Shown: positions 45,040-57,310 of the stretch, piece by piece
Layout: every line of letters begins with the position of its first letter
How positions within the stretch are numbered: position 1 is the first letter of the stretch
Source of the DNA: Poecilobothrus nobilitatus
Lineage: Eukaryota > Arthropoda > Insecta > Diptera > Dolichopodidae
Length of the DNA stretch: 64,000 nucleotides
Assembly (NCBI GenBank): GCA_947095535.1
Contig: OX352772.1
Span: 191,000,125 to 191,064,124 of the forward strand
Reading direction: 5' to 3'
Translations under genes and position numbers: made by a program
Notes under the pieces: model-generated
Database searches by the model: none
What the model saw: only the letters and a program-made list of their open reading frames with translations
Told to the model about the DNA's origin: nothing

Positions 45040-45335
45040 AAATAAGCCGCGCATCAAAATATAACAAAAATATTACACAAGTAAATTTTTGAAAGGAGTT
45101 TTTGCTTTATATCAACTCCCCAAAATAATTAAATCCAGATTCAGGTACACATTGATTAGCTATTTATATTTCAAAACATGGCTATATTAAATATTTTAAT
45201 TCGTTTGGTAAAAAACTAGAAAAACTAGAAATTTTGAGTTACTTAAAAAACCAATTTATAATTTTTAATGAGAAACATTTACAAAGTAACTATTCAGATA
45301 TATGTGGACAATATTGTTGTATTTATACGTGGGAT
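45040..45335 (+). pseudogene. Element B copy 2: C5-like cysteine protease, decayed
   Basis: One frame holds 'SKFLKGVFALYQLP' (about 45080-45120). After a shift, another holds 'SGTH', a TGA (45153-45155) where a Trp is expected, 'LAIYISKHGYIKYFNSFGKK', 'FNEKHLQSNYSDICGQYCCIY'. His (TH-W), Asn/Asp (YFNSF) and Gln/Cys (CGQYC) match the adenain-like catalytic layout. It differs from the element A protease in all spacer regions (CGQYC against CGHLC), which supports two lineages. It would mature the element B virion. Sequence after 45335 loses similarity. Confidence 0.7.
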
Positions 45336-45639
45336 ACAAATACAAACAAATGCAAACAAATAAAATACAAATAAAATGAAATAAAATAAATACAAATGCA
45401 ATACAAACTTGTGTTTCTAAACGTATAAATAATAAAATCAATATAAACATTTTTTAGTAAAATTAAAGAAATGAAGAAACTAGGTCAAAATACAAATTTA
45501 TTGTTAAGTTATATTCAAAATTAAGTTAAGTTAAATATATGCAAAATGTTGAATATAGTAATACTATAATATCAGAATTTTTTTTGGAATTTTTCTTTTT
45601 TTTTAATTAATTACCAAAACAAGGTATGTACATATTTAA
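45336..45639. other. AT-rich spacer after element B
   Basis: The first part is a run of 'acaaataaaatacaaat'-like imperfect repeats (45338-45425). I see no gene, and no terminal inverted repeat of element B. Confidence 0.5.
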
Positions 45640-45681
45640 AACAAGTAAATGTAACAGTAAGTCGACGCAACCGACTTATTA

Positions 45682-46771
45682 ATACCCTACACCTGTATAA
45701 TTCGAATTAAATTAAAAATCCATAAGTTTTTTTGCCAGCTGCTTGAACTTCTTCCCTTTTCTGTCTTATTCAACTCGAATTTCAGGAACGTAAAAGAGGT
45801 ATCCTCTTGGGATATGTTTGGGATATGGGACACCTTTGTAAAAAATTTTAAGTTTCTATCTTTATTAATTTCGAAGATTGTTAGTCCTTGGGAGGTGTGT
45901 GTGAGGTATCCGAATTGCCACTCCAATTCATCGAATCCATCTCAGGAGCATAAGGAAAACATTCCAGAACACCATTGTACTAAATTTAAAGGTTCTACTT
46001 TTGTTGGTTTTGGAGATACGCTCGTTGCTCTTGTGCTCGTCCGGAAGTTTTCAAAATACGAACCCATGGTTCAAATTTTTTCAAATGTCAGTTTCCAATT
46101 TTACAGAAAAGGAAACATAACAGAACACCTTTGTACTAAAAATTAAATTTCTATCTTTGTTGGTTGTAGAGGTATACTCGTTCGCTCTGGGGCTCGTCCG
46201 GAAGCTTCCAAGATTTGAACCCATGGACCAAATCCTCACAAATTTCAGAAACATGAATCAAACATAAAGGAACACCATTCTGACTAATTGAAAGGTTATA
46301 TCTTTGTTGCTTTTGGAGATAATATCATTTACTCTAAGGCTCGTTCGGAAGCTTCCAAATTCCGAACGCAAGGAGCATATCCTCTTAAATTTCAGAGACA
46401 TAAACCGAACGGGAAGGAACATCATTGTACAAAATTTGAAGGTTCTATCTTTGTTGGTTTTGGAGATAATCTCGTTTACTCCGGAATCATTCGGAAGCTT
46501 CTAGAATCCGAACCCATGGACCGATTGTGTCCAGATTCGAACTTAGCCTTCCTTTCATAATTCGTAACCTACTATATAAATTTCATCAAGATAGCTTTAT
46601 TAGTTTTTGAGTTATCGTGCGAACGGAAGGACGGATGGACATCGTTAAATCGACTCAGGAGGTGATCCTGATTCAAAATATATATACATGTCCATATCTA
46701 ACACGCTTCCTTTTGGTGATTACAAATATCATACCAAAGTTAATATACCCTATACTTTAGGTGTAGGGTAT
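45682..46771 (+). mobile_element. Repeat S, isolated complete copy (1,090 bp)
   Basis: It starts with ATACCCTACACCT at 45682 and ends with AGGTGTAGGGTAT (46759-46771), exact inverse ends. A terminal hairpin ATACCCTA/TAGGGTAT lies at 46745-46771. About five satellite monomers lie inside. The bases just before it (from about 45640, 'acaagtaaatgtaacagtaa') are shared with the N tail, so the true left border may lie there and the inverted repeats may be subterminal. No coding capacity. Confidence 0.8.
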
Positions 46772-46825
46772 AAAAAACAAAAAAAAGTAGTTATTATAAC
46801 ATTAATATTGAAAAAATACAATGTT

Positions 46826-46879
46826 TGCATATATATTAGTCATTAAGAATTGCAATTCTTAAAGACTAATATATATGCA
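46826..46879. repeat. 54-bp near-perfect palindrome
   Basis: TGCATATATATTAGTC (46826-46841) and its inverse (46864-46879) surround a perfect 20-bp palindrome (46843-46862, centred on GAATTGCAATTC). Only one central-flank pair (A/A) mismatches. Confidence 0.85.
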
Positions 46880-47380
46880 TAATATAAAAAAATGTGTTTA
46901 AAACTTGAAAAATGAAAGTTATACAATACAAAATTTGATTACCTACATAAAACTTAAATTCTTAAGTAAATTTTATAACTTTTAATGATATGTACTCGTA
47001 CATATGTATATGTAAACAATAAACCGTACTACTGAAAAAATCAGGGAGGCAGAAAATACTAAGATTTTTAAGATTGAAAATCATAATGATATTTTATTTG
47101 TTACAAATAAGTTTTCTACCTTATAAATTATATATATTTTTATTAATTTTTTGCTCTAACTTAGTAAACAAAGAAATAAATTCTTTAGTTAATAATCCAC
47201 ATATAATTTTACAACTTTTTTACACTACCCAAAACAATGAATTAAATCCACTAGATTATAATCCAAATATAACATTAAAATATTTTAAAATTAAATTACT
47301 AAAGAAAGAAATTCACTAGTTCATAACTCAACACCTAACTAAAATATATTTATACTAACCTAATTATATTTGATCCTTTT

Positions 47381-48758
47381 TAGCACATTTCCAAAAAAAT
47401 TTTGAAAAAATGTGCTTAATAGTTTCACTCTGTCCGTCCGTCCGTGCGTCCGGCTGTTTACAAAACTTCTACACTGTTAAAGATAGAGAAAAAAAATTTT
47501 AACCATTGGTAGGTCTCATAAAAAAAATAATTTTGTGGAACAACTTTTTTATGTAGCCCCTCCCATTACGGAGCTACAGCCCCTCAAACTTTGAAAAAGC
47601 CCTATTTTTAAATGCATATATCTTCTGTTCTACTTAAGATTTTTTCAATCTGAAAACGTCATTCGACAGGTATTTCTTTTATCTTTGTAAATTAATATCA
47701 AAATTATACAATTTTTTAAAATTTAGTATTTAAATTTACCGTTATGTGATTTGCATGATTTTTCAACTTTCATAACTCCTTTGCATGATTTTTCTAATTA
47801 ACTTTCACAAATTTTGCATGATTTTTCTACTTTCATAACTCCGGCATGCTTCTAGATAGAGGCTTGAAATTTTGAGGCAAGAAAGAACTATTAGAATTAG
47901 TATAAGTTTGCCCAGAAAATTTTTTTGGACCACCTGTTTATGAGCTATTAGGGCTTAAAAATTGAAAATTTGCTATTTTTAAACACCTGTAACTTAAGTT
48001 ATTAACGGTAAATTTAAATCGTAAATTACAAAATATCACATAATTTTGATATTGTTTTATATAGATAATAAAATTTTCGATCTTCTGGCGGTCTTAGATT
48101 GCAAAACTATTACGCAGAGCCTGAGATATACACATCTGAAAATGGGGCTTTTCGCAATTTTGAAGATCTGCAACTTTGGAACCCTTTACAACTAAAATAA
48201 ACCTTTAACACACATTAAAATATATTACTGTAGCTTTAATTTTTATAAATTTTCTGAGCAAATTTATATTAATTTATACTATAATTTATACTAAAAGTTC
48301 TTTCTTGCCTCAAAATTTCAAGCCTCTATCTAAAAGCGTGCCGGAGTTATGAAAGTAGAAAAATCATGCAAGAATTAGTTTTCACATAACGGTAAATTTA
48401 AATACTAAATTTAAAAAAAATGTATAATTTTGATATTAATTTACAAAGAAAAAAGAAATACCTGTCGAATGATGTTTTCAGATTGAAAAAATCTTAAGCA
48501 GAACATAAGATATTTGCATTTAAAAATAAGGCTTTTTCAAAGTTTGAGGGGCTGTAGCTCCGTAATGGGGGGGGGGGGGGGGCTACATGAAAAAGTTGTT
48601 CCACAAAATTATTTTTTTTATGAGACCTACCCATGGTTAAAATTTTTTTTCTCTATCTTTAACGGTGTAGAAGTTTTGTAAACAGCCGGACGGACGGACG
48701 GACGGACAGAGTGAAACTAATAAGCACATTTTTTCAAATTTTTTTTGGAAATGTGCTA
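47381..48758. mobile_element. Foldback element built from two inverted R ends
   Basis: The first 390 or so bases (from 'tagcacatttccaaa', through a (GTCC)n tract, 'tagcccctcccattacggag', to 'gtatttaaatttaccgttat') are the inverse complement of the last 390 or so bases (about 48370-48758), with few differences. The middle is more R-type sequence. The right arm has 16 consecutive G (48567-48582) where the left arm has the short 'cccctccc' tract. Confidence 0.82.
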
Positions 48759-49734
48759 AAAATAGAAGCTAAAATTATGTATGGATTTGTATGCAAAATT
48801 AAAAATTCATTAAATATATAAAAAAAAATATAAAAAAGAATAAAATATCAAAAAAAATCAGCCATCTCCACCACAGGACCGACCGCCACTACACGAAAAG
48901 TACAATGCCAAAATTTATAAATTTTTTACATAATAATTTATGTGAAAGCAAAATAACTTCTAATAATTTAACAACATTTTGTTTTATTCAATAACAATAA
49001 CAAGCAATGAAATCGTAAAAATATATGTGCATTCAGTCATACATCCATTTCCATTATTATGTAATGTAGGTACATGATGCTTTTTTTCATTCAAAAATAT
49101 TAGAAGACGTAAAAAATAATAAAAACTGTAAACAAATACAAAACAAACATAAGATTAATATTGAATCTGCTAACAAAAATTTTACCGTTTTAATTTTATG
49201 TCATCAACAAAAGAATAATATGCATAGATATAAATTTTATATATAAATTTATAGAAATATAAATTTTTAGAAATATAAAAAAAATTTTTCATATAAATTC
49301 ATATGGAGTGTTATGTATGAAATTTGGACTTAGAAAAAAATTAAATAAAAGTTAAAGTTAGTCGGATCAAAAAATGTTCTATGGCAAAGTTGTTGGTCTT
49401 TACTTGTGTAACAACTTTTTCTTAATATTTTTTCTCATAAAATTTTTCTGTTACGAAATATTCGTAAAAAACTTAAAAAGTACATTTGTAAACTACCACT
49501 TGCGGTTGTCCGATTTGCTCCAAAAGCTTATCAATCCGAGATATTTACGTCAAAACCTTAAATATGAAATTCCAAAAAATTCCAAAGATTGGGTGTTACA
49601 GCCGACTTACCACTTTAGCAATCCGTAAATTATTATTACCAAAACGTTAAACTAAATAACTACTTTAAAGAAAATTATAAAAACAGAATGAAATGGTATA
49701 ACAGGTAGAATGTAAACCAACGGTTTTTAAAAGC
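48759..49734. other. AT-rich spacer
   Basis: I see no gene. The open frame 49374-49628 looks non-coding (Phe/Leu/Asn-rich, no conserved pattern). There are no clear repeats apart from short AT runs. Confidence 0.45.
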
Positions 49735-50985
49735 GCACATTTCCAAACTCAATACAAACTGTTTAGAATTGTGCTTGCACAAAAATTTGAAAACTTCATG
49801 TAATAAGAAAAAACGTGAAAATAGGACATTTTTGAAATTTTGAGGGGCCGTAAATCCGGAACCCTATATAACTAAGAAAAGCCGTTAACACGCGTAAAAA
49901 TATATTATTGAACCTTTAATTTTCATATCTTGCCGAAGAAAAATTTTTACTGGTGCCTAAGTTACAGGTATCTAAAAATTGCAAATTTTCAATTTTTGAG
50001 GCGTAATAACTCTTAAAGAGGGGGTTCTATCAAAAAATTTTCTGAGGAAACTTATACTAATTCTAAAAGTAAAACTTCTTTTACTTTAAAAAAAAAACTA
50101 ATTCTTCTTTCTTGTCTCAAAATTTCAGGTTTCTATCTAAAGGCGTGCCGGAGTTATGAAAAAAGAAATTTTATGCAAAATATGGTTTTCACATAACGGT
50201 AAATTTAAATGGTAAATTACAAAATATTACATAATTTTGATATTGTTTTATATAGATAAAATTTTCGATCTTCTGGCGGTTTTAGATTGTAAAACTATTA
50301 CGCAGGGCCTGAGATATATACATCTGAAAATGGGACTTTTTCGCAATTTTGAAGAGCTGCAACTTTGGAACCCTTTACAACTAAAACAAACCTTTAACAC
50401 ACATTAAAATATATTACGGTAGCTTTAAATTTTATATCTTGCAGAAGTAAAATGGGTACAGGTTCCTAAGTTACAGGTGTTTAAAAATAGCAAATTTTCA
50501 ATTTTGAAGCCCTCATATCTCATAAACAGGGAGTGGTCCAAAAAAATTCAAGCCTCTATCTAAAAGCGTGCCGGAGTTATGAAAGTAGAAAAATCATGCA
50601 AAATTTGGTTTTCACATAACGGTAAATTTAAATACTAAATTTAAAAAATTGTATAATTTTGATATTAATTTACAAAGATAAAAGAAATACCTGTCGAATG
50701 ACGTTTTCAGATTGAAAAAATTTTAAGCAGAACATAAGATATATGTATTTAAAAATAGGGCTTTTTCAAAGTTTGAGGGGGTGTAGCTCCGTAATGAGAG
50801 GGGCTACATGAAAAAGTTGTTCCACAAAATTATTTTTTTTACGAGACCTACCCATGGTTAAAATTTTTTTTCTCTATCTTTAACGGTGTAGAAGTTTTGT
50901 AAACAGACGGACGGACGGACGGACGGACGGACGGACAGAGTGAAACTAATAAGCACATTTGTTCAAAATTTTTTTGGAAATGTGC
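49735..50985 (+). mobile_element. Repeat R, complete copy (1,251 bp)
   Basis: The left end GCACATTTCCAAA (49735-49747) is the inverse of the right end TTTGGAAATGTGC (50973-50985). A (GGAC)n tract precedes the right end at about 50905-50935, and the last 35 bp can fold (AGCACATTT...AAATGTGCT). The interior consists of degenerate units of about 440-465 bp marked by 'gaaaatagg(g)actttt'. Non-coding. Confidence 0.78.
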
Positions 50986-51304
50986 TAAAAAAGTAAAGTA
51001 ATGTAAAGAACTTTTAAATTATTAAAACAAATCCTTAAAATTGGACTACATATTATGCCAGATATACATATATTAATAAGAGACTCACATGTAAAAAAAT
51101 TTATAATTTCATACAATTAATCTTTTTAATTACATATTAATTAGGTATTTTAAAATTGTCATATAGGCACCTTACGGTTCACGCTTTTATATATGCACAG
51201 TAAGATGGCGCAGTAAAAATCCAGAGAGTTCCAGTACGGAAAACATAAATATTATTTATTGCATTAAAAACAAGGTAGAATGTAAAACAACGATTTTTAA
51301 CAGC

Positions 51305-52530
51305 GCACATTTCCAAAAGACAATACAAACTTTTAGAATTGTGATTTGCATAAAAATTTGAAAATTTCATGTAGTAAGAAAAAACGTGAAAATAGGACTT
51401 TTCTGGAATTTTGAGGGGCTGTAAGTCCGGAATCGTATATAACTAAGAAAAACCGTTAACACACGTAAAAATATATTATTGTACATTTAATTTTCATGTT
51501 TTGCCAAAGAAAAATTTTTACAGATGCCTAAGTTCCATTTGTCTAAAAATAGCAAATTTTCAATTTTTGAGGCGTAATAACTCTTAAACAGGCGGTTGTA
51601 CCAAAAAATTTTCCGAGGAAACTTATATTAATTCCAAAAGTTTTCTCTATCAGGTTCCTATCTAAAGGCGTGCTGGAAGTATGGAAAAAGAAATTCCATT
51701 CAAAATGTGGTTTTGACATAACGGTAAATTTAAATAGTAAAGTACAAAATATTGCTTTATTTTGATATTGCTTTATGGAGATAACAAAATTTCCGGTTTT
51801 CTAGTGTTTTTAGATTGTAGAACTACTACGCAGAGCCTGCGATATATACATCTGAAAATAGGGCTTTTTTTAACTTGGTGGGGCTGTAACTTTGGAACCC
51901 TATACAATTAAAAGAAACCATTAACCCACATAAAAATATATTACTGGAGCTTTAATTTTTTTGTCTTGCCGAAGAAAAATGTGTACAGATGCCTAAGTTA
52001 CAGGTGTTTAAAAATAGTAAAATTTCAATTTTTGGCCCCTAATAGCTCATAAACAGGGTGTGGTACAAAAAAATTTTCTTGCCTCAAAATTTCAAGCCCC
52101 CATCTAAAAGCGTGCCGGAGCTATGAATGTAGAAAAATCATGTAAAATTTGGTTTTCCCATAACGGTAAATTTAAATAGTAAATTTAAAAACTATATATA
52201 ATTTTTATATTGATTTACAAAGGTAAAAAAATGAATGTCGATTTTCAGATTGACAAAAGTTAAGCGGAACATGAAATATACGCGTTTAAAAATAGGGCTT
52301 TTTCAAAGTTTGAGGGGCTGTAGTTCCCTAATGAATGGGGCTATATGAAAAAGTTTTTCGACAAAATTAATTTTTTTATGAGACCTACCCATGGTTAAAA
52401 TTTGTTTTCTCTATCTTTAATGGTGTGGAAGTTTTGTAAACAGACGGACAGACGAACAGACGGACGGACGGAGGAACGGACAGAGTGAAACTAATAGGCA
52501 CATTTTCTCAAATTTTTTTTGGAAATATGC
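51305..52530 (+). mobile_element. Repeat R, second complete copy (1,226 bp)
   Basis: Same layout as the copy 320 bp upstream. Left end at 51305, right end at 52518-52530 (one substitution). Internal unit starts lie at about 51389, 51854 and 52290, with spacings of 465 and 436 bp. The spacer 50986-51304 holds nothing recognisable. Confidence 0.78.
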
Positions 52531-52617
52531 TAAAAACGTAGGTATTAAAATTTTTTGAATTCATAAATTCATATTCAAGAGAACACAAGACAAACGAGCG
52601 TAGAAAGGGTTTCAAAC

Positions 52618-54147
52618 ATGGTACCACCCGCGGGTGGCACCAACAGGTTCAGCTGGCTTGAAAATTATGAACCCATCTCAGACAAAAGGGCCAAGCTAAA
52701 TAAAAGTGGAATCAACCTGGAAAGACAGATAGACAAAGTAAGCGACTTCCCCTTTTACTATCCGCCTTTGGCAAAAATGACTGAGCAAACCGGAAATTTT
52801 TAAATATCAAGGCAACAAACCATGTCGCAAATATAAACGAACTACGCAAATGAAACATCTTTATTATAGAGAAACCATTATCAGACATTTCCACAACTTT
52901 TAAGGCACAATACACCCGAGAGGGATTACTACTAGAATATACCAGTAGCTGCAGAATACAATACAAACCTAAACTGTTCTCACTGTCTTCTGTCGCGAAC
53001 TCAACACTCTTGTCGATAGCGAAATCCTCGAAGGATTAAAGAAGAAGAATCCAGAAATTGTCAAGATATACAGATTTAAAAAAAGAACTGCTCACAATCT
53101 CAACAACGAAGATCGGACAGAAGAATACCCCGGGTCTTATAACTTTCGATAGATAACTTTCAACTTCCTGGAACCGCCAAAGGAGATAACCATAAGTTTT
53201 CTCCGACACGAAGTGAGGTAACACTACCCTCCCCCGATGCGGTGCCGCAAATGCCAAAGATTGAATCACAGAGAGAAGTTCTGTCGTGGCCTTCCAAGAT
53301 GCAACAAATGTTTGGCTGAAAAAACAAGTGAGGTGATCTGCCTACATCAGAAGGATAGTACGAGTGCACAATGTATCAACTGCGCAACACTACAACTAAG
53401 AGACGACCACGCCCCCACTGACGGCGCCTGCCCGGCATACAATAAAGAAAATGTCATACTCCAGATCAGAACGTATGACAAACTAAGCCGCAGAGACGCA
53501 GTCAAACTTTTCAACGAGCGACAGAGGCTAAATCAATATATTCCCACTCCAGCACGTCAGACCACATCCTATGCCGATATCTTGGCGAGCAATCTAAAGG
53601 AAAACAATACAGCTCAAAAAACAACACCACAACCTCCAAAAATATTTCCTCGGTTAACATCTTTAAAGAAATTTTGGCCGAGGCACAAGGGCCAACAAAC
53701 AGAATTTAAAACAAAGAAAAAAAGCAAAATCGCAACAAAAAACAATTCATTCAGGGAAAAATGACAAAAAATATACAATCCTCTAGCCCCACACCTACAA
53801 TATACCTAACTCAATCATATAAAAACACCACCAGAACCACAAATAAAAAACCGTCAACTTCTAAAGCAACCAAGAACAAAACCAATTCAAACGCAACAAA
53901 CTATACACCAATAATCTTCAGCAATAGAGATACAGATATGGAAGAGGATGTCCCAACTCATGAAACAATTATAGTCGACCTCACAGAAAATCACACCATA
54001 AACCTAACCGATACCCACAACACAACTCAAATAAAAGCACTAAAAGCGGAAAACAAACTAAAAAGTTCTACAAACAACAAGAAAGAAAACGAAGATGAAG
54101 ATGAGCAGGAGAGTGAAGGAGAAGAGGATGATGGTACAAACAAGTAG
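52618..54147 (+). pseudogene. I-clade LINE ORF1 (gag-like, CCHC zinc knuckles)
   Basis: ATG 52618 starts 'MVPPAGGTNRFSWLENYEPI'; the frame stops at 52803. After a decayed middle, 53237-53764 encodes three Cys/His knuckles ('MRCRKCQRLNHREKFC', 'PRCNKCLAEK', 'AQCINCATLQLRDDHAPTDG') and 'ACPAYNKENVILQIRTYDKL', the end of the gag-like module. From 53761 another frame continues Ser/Thr/Asn-rich and ends acidic ('ENEDEDEQESEGEEDDGTNK'). I read it as the ORF1 tail after a frameshift rather than a separate gene, although the overlap ATGA at 53761 would also allow a restart. The protein would package the element's RNA. Confidence 0.75.
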
Positions 54148-57100
54148 GTCCCAGAAACCTCGAACTTCCAGCCAGCGAACAAACCACCCACCACAACACA
54201 CACAACCAATACTAAATGGTAGAAATAACAATAACAACTCAACAACCCTCAACGCATCCATACTACAATGGAATATACAAGGTTTTTGGTTTAACAAGCC
54301 TTCGCTAGGAATCCTCATAGAAAAATATAAGCCAGATGTGATAGCCCTACAGGAGACAAACAACCATAGGGACAACCCTTCGGAAATCCTCCATTGGCAC
54401 CAACTAATGCTTGCAAGGATTATAAACCGGATCGAAGGAACGGGCTTTCTCATCAAAAATGGGATACACTACACCATCATCAACATAGTATACCCCCTGC
54501 AACTGACAGCTATCCAGCTTACCAGGGAGAGCACGTGAAACCACAGTGGTAAACACATACCTGCAAAGTTCCGAAGTGGTTACCAGGGCAGATCTAGAAC
54601 AAATTCTTGCCCAAATCTCGCCACCATACATACTTCTTGGCGATTTCAACGACAGAAGTCCGGTGTGGGGAGATCACCACACAACTATAGAGGCAACTCA
54701 ATCGAAAACTGGCTAAATGATCATCAAAGTCTACAGCTCCTAAACGACGGATCGCCCACCTACATTAGTCCAACCGGCAGTCAGACGGTTCTGAACTTGT
54801 CAATAGCGCACCAGAACATCGTAAATAATTGCCTTTGGAGGATAGGACACAATCCAAAATATTACGACCACCACCCTATAGTAATCCGGAACACAAATTG
54901 GCTAAGGCAAAAATCAAAACATAAAAGGCGATACAAGGAGGCCTTGGTAGACTGGGCCGAATACAGAGACAAAATCAATCAATTTCTCATTTCCAGACCG
55001 CAGTCTAACATCATCAACAAAGAGGCAGCAACCCTCACCAGGATTCTCAAAGAAGCTGCTGACGGAACTATCCCTCTAACTGCACCAAGTAAAAAGAAAA
55101 ATAAGCCAGCCTGGTACAACAGCAACATAAAGAAGGCAACAAAAGATTTTGGTGAGTCTCAAGAGATAGAACACCATACTCATGAAATAGGTAAGATCAT
55201 CAAAGAAAAAAGGTTGGGAAGACTTCGCTAACCAGATGAACGATGAATACAATAAAGACGCCTGGAACAAGGCGAAAAAAATTTTGAACAAAAAATCTCC
55301 CAACAAGATAATTGCCATAAACATAGACGCTAACCTAGTTACAGATCCGACTAGAAGAGCAGACCACTTTGCCAACATAAACGCGGAATACTCCAACATC
55401 AACACCGCGGGGGACACTCCCAACGTCGTCAACGACACACTTCCAATCTCCTCGAGCAAACCCACAGATAGAAAAATCAAAATAAAGGTCGACACCCTGA
55501 AATCTTTTAAAGGCACCACACCAGGGATGGATGGAATAACTTACGGTCTGATCAAAAAAGCCGCCCCACTTTCCCACGCCAGGTTGACTCAACTATATAA
55601 TAACATTTTCAACAATTAAGAAGAAAAGAAACAACCCAGAATTTTCGAGCAGCTACAGATACATCTCAGTGCTTCCCACCATGGCCAAAATAATGGAAAA
55701 AATTGTGAATGAAGAAAATTAGCTGTCACCATAAACGGATATACGAGCCAAACAAAAAATCTGAAAAATGGGCTCCCACAGGGCTCTCCACTATCCGTTC
55801 AACTGTTCAATACGTAGGTATTCTATCGCTTCACTTGAAAAATATTAAAGGCGTTAAAAATTATATTTATGCAGACAACATAATGCTCGTAAGTAAAGGT
55901 CCACAAGGCATACGCGCACTCGATCAGGCCATACAAAAGTTAGAAAACTGGGCCAACCAGAACGGTGCTATAGTGTCGGCCTCAAAAACTGAAGCGATAC
56001 ATTTCTGCAGGAAAAGAAATTGCAACAGGTCCGCCATCACACAAGGAGAAACCATCATCCCTCCAAAGGCAAACATCAAGCTGCTAGGCGTCATTTTTAG
56101 TAAAAATTTCAACGAGCACATAAAAACACTCTACAACTCACTAAAAAGAACGAGCAACCTGCTAAAAATGATCTGCCACAAAAACCACGGACCACCAACA
56201 AAAACAGCCACCAAAATAGACAAAGCCCTTCAAACAGGGAAGCTGCAATGCGCACTTCCGGTATATGGATTTACCACCAAGGGCAGCATCAAAAAACTCC
56301 AAAAGGTTTTCTCACCTTCGCCGAGTTAAGAGATGCGGCTGCAATCAAGCCCATAGCGAGGGCAAGCACATCAGTAATCCACCCATTCCACAAGATAATC
56401 AACTACAAAACAACCAAAACCAAACACCTTAACGAAAACTCCGCACTGAACATGTTGCTCGTCCAATATAACAAACGTTCAATAGACACAGCAAAACCAA
56501 TCCCAAAACGGAAAAATATAAAACACACTTGGGGCTCCTGGATAAGTTTCGTTGATGACAGCCTAGCCCAGCATCCAAAGAAGGTCACAAATCCAGAGCA
56601 ATATAAACAACTTTTTACAGCAATCCAAAAACAACACAATAATAGATTAGATGCCTCAAAAACAGAACTTGGAGTGTGTATAGCAATAACAACTGCTCTG
56701 GGAAGCCATCAAACTTTCCAACAATATTAATGGAAAAATTAACATATATACAGATAGCTTAAGTTGAATAAACTCAGTCAAAAATACAAACAACCTAATC
56801 CCAGCCATAATAGATATCAAGAAGAAGATAATAGCAGCCAATGATAGAATTCGGCTTATCTGGATCCCCGTGCACATGGGGATCCCAGGAAACCTTTTAG
56901 CGGACAAAGAAACCAAACGAGCAATAATCGATCGCACTTTAATCATCAAACCACTATCTACATCTTTTGTATATTATAAAATGGAAGAAATAATCCGAAA
57001 AAGTAGACACACCAACTCACGCAGCTTTAGAACCACCCATATCCCAGAAGTAACCCAGACACACTTCTTCAAATTCTACAGAAAAATAGCCATCAAAATA

Positions 57101-57310
57101 AGTAGAATAAGAATGGGAACTACTCTCGGCAATTCCACCACGCCAACGTGCCGTTTTTGCAACAACACACTTACCATACAACTCATATACAACACGTACT
57201 CAGAGACCGGGCGCTTCTGGTCTGGAAATACGCTCAGCAAAAGTAACGCTATCTCGCTAGCAAAAACAAAAGCACTTATAGAACACTTTCACATCTGGAA
57301 GAACATATAA
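54131..57310 (+). pseudogene. I-clade LINE ORF2 (endonuclease, reverse transcriptase, RNase H), palm deleted
   Basis: Endonuclease: 'SILQWNIQGFWFNKPSL', 'PDVIALQETNNHRD' and, in another frame, 'YILLGDFNDRSPVWG'. Reverse transcriptase: 'FKGTTPGMDGITYGLIKKA' (about 55500-55560), then 'RYISVLPTMAKIMEKIV' (about 55660). This leads within a few bases to 'LAVTINGYTSQTKNLKNGLP', so the segment with palm motif A and its first catalytic Asp is missing. The active-site box is 'IYADNIMLVSKG' (YADD changed to YADN). RNase H: 'RLDASKTELGVC', 'INIYTDSLS', 'LIWIPVHMGIPGNLLADKE'. A Cys/His end 'CRFCNNT' follows. Multiple frameshifts. The 3' UTR runs from about 57310. Confidence 0.82.

Noticed and set aside
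1..45335. The idea that in-frame TAA/TAG codons in element B are read as glutamine by a non-standard genetic code.
   Set aside because: Other genes in the window are broken by frameshifts and by TGA, and the retroelements are of insect type. Decay explains the stops.
47074..47319. An 81-codon frame with a signal-peptide-like start.
   Set aside because: Low complexity, AT-rich, no recognisable pattern and no neighbouring gene context.
49374..49628. An 84-codon frame in the spacer left of repeat R.
   Set aside because: Composition follows the local T-rich sequence; no motif, and it is not repeated elsewhere.
53761..54147. A separate gene starting at the ATGA overlap inside the I-clade element.
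   Set aside because: The sequence looks like the low-complexity acidic tail of ORF1 displaced by a frameshift. No third gene is known in this clade.
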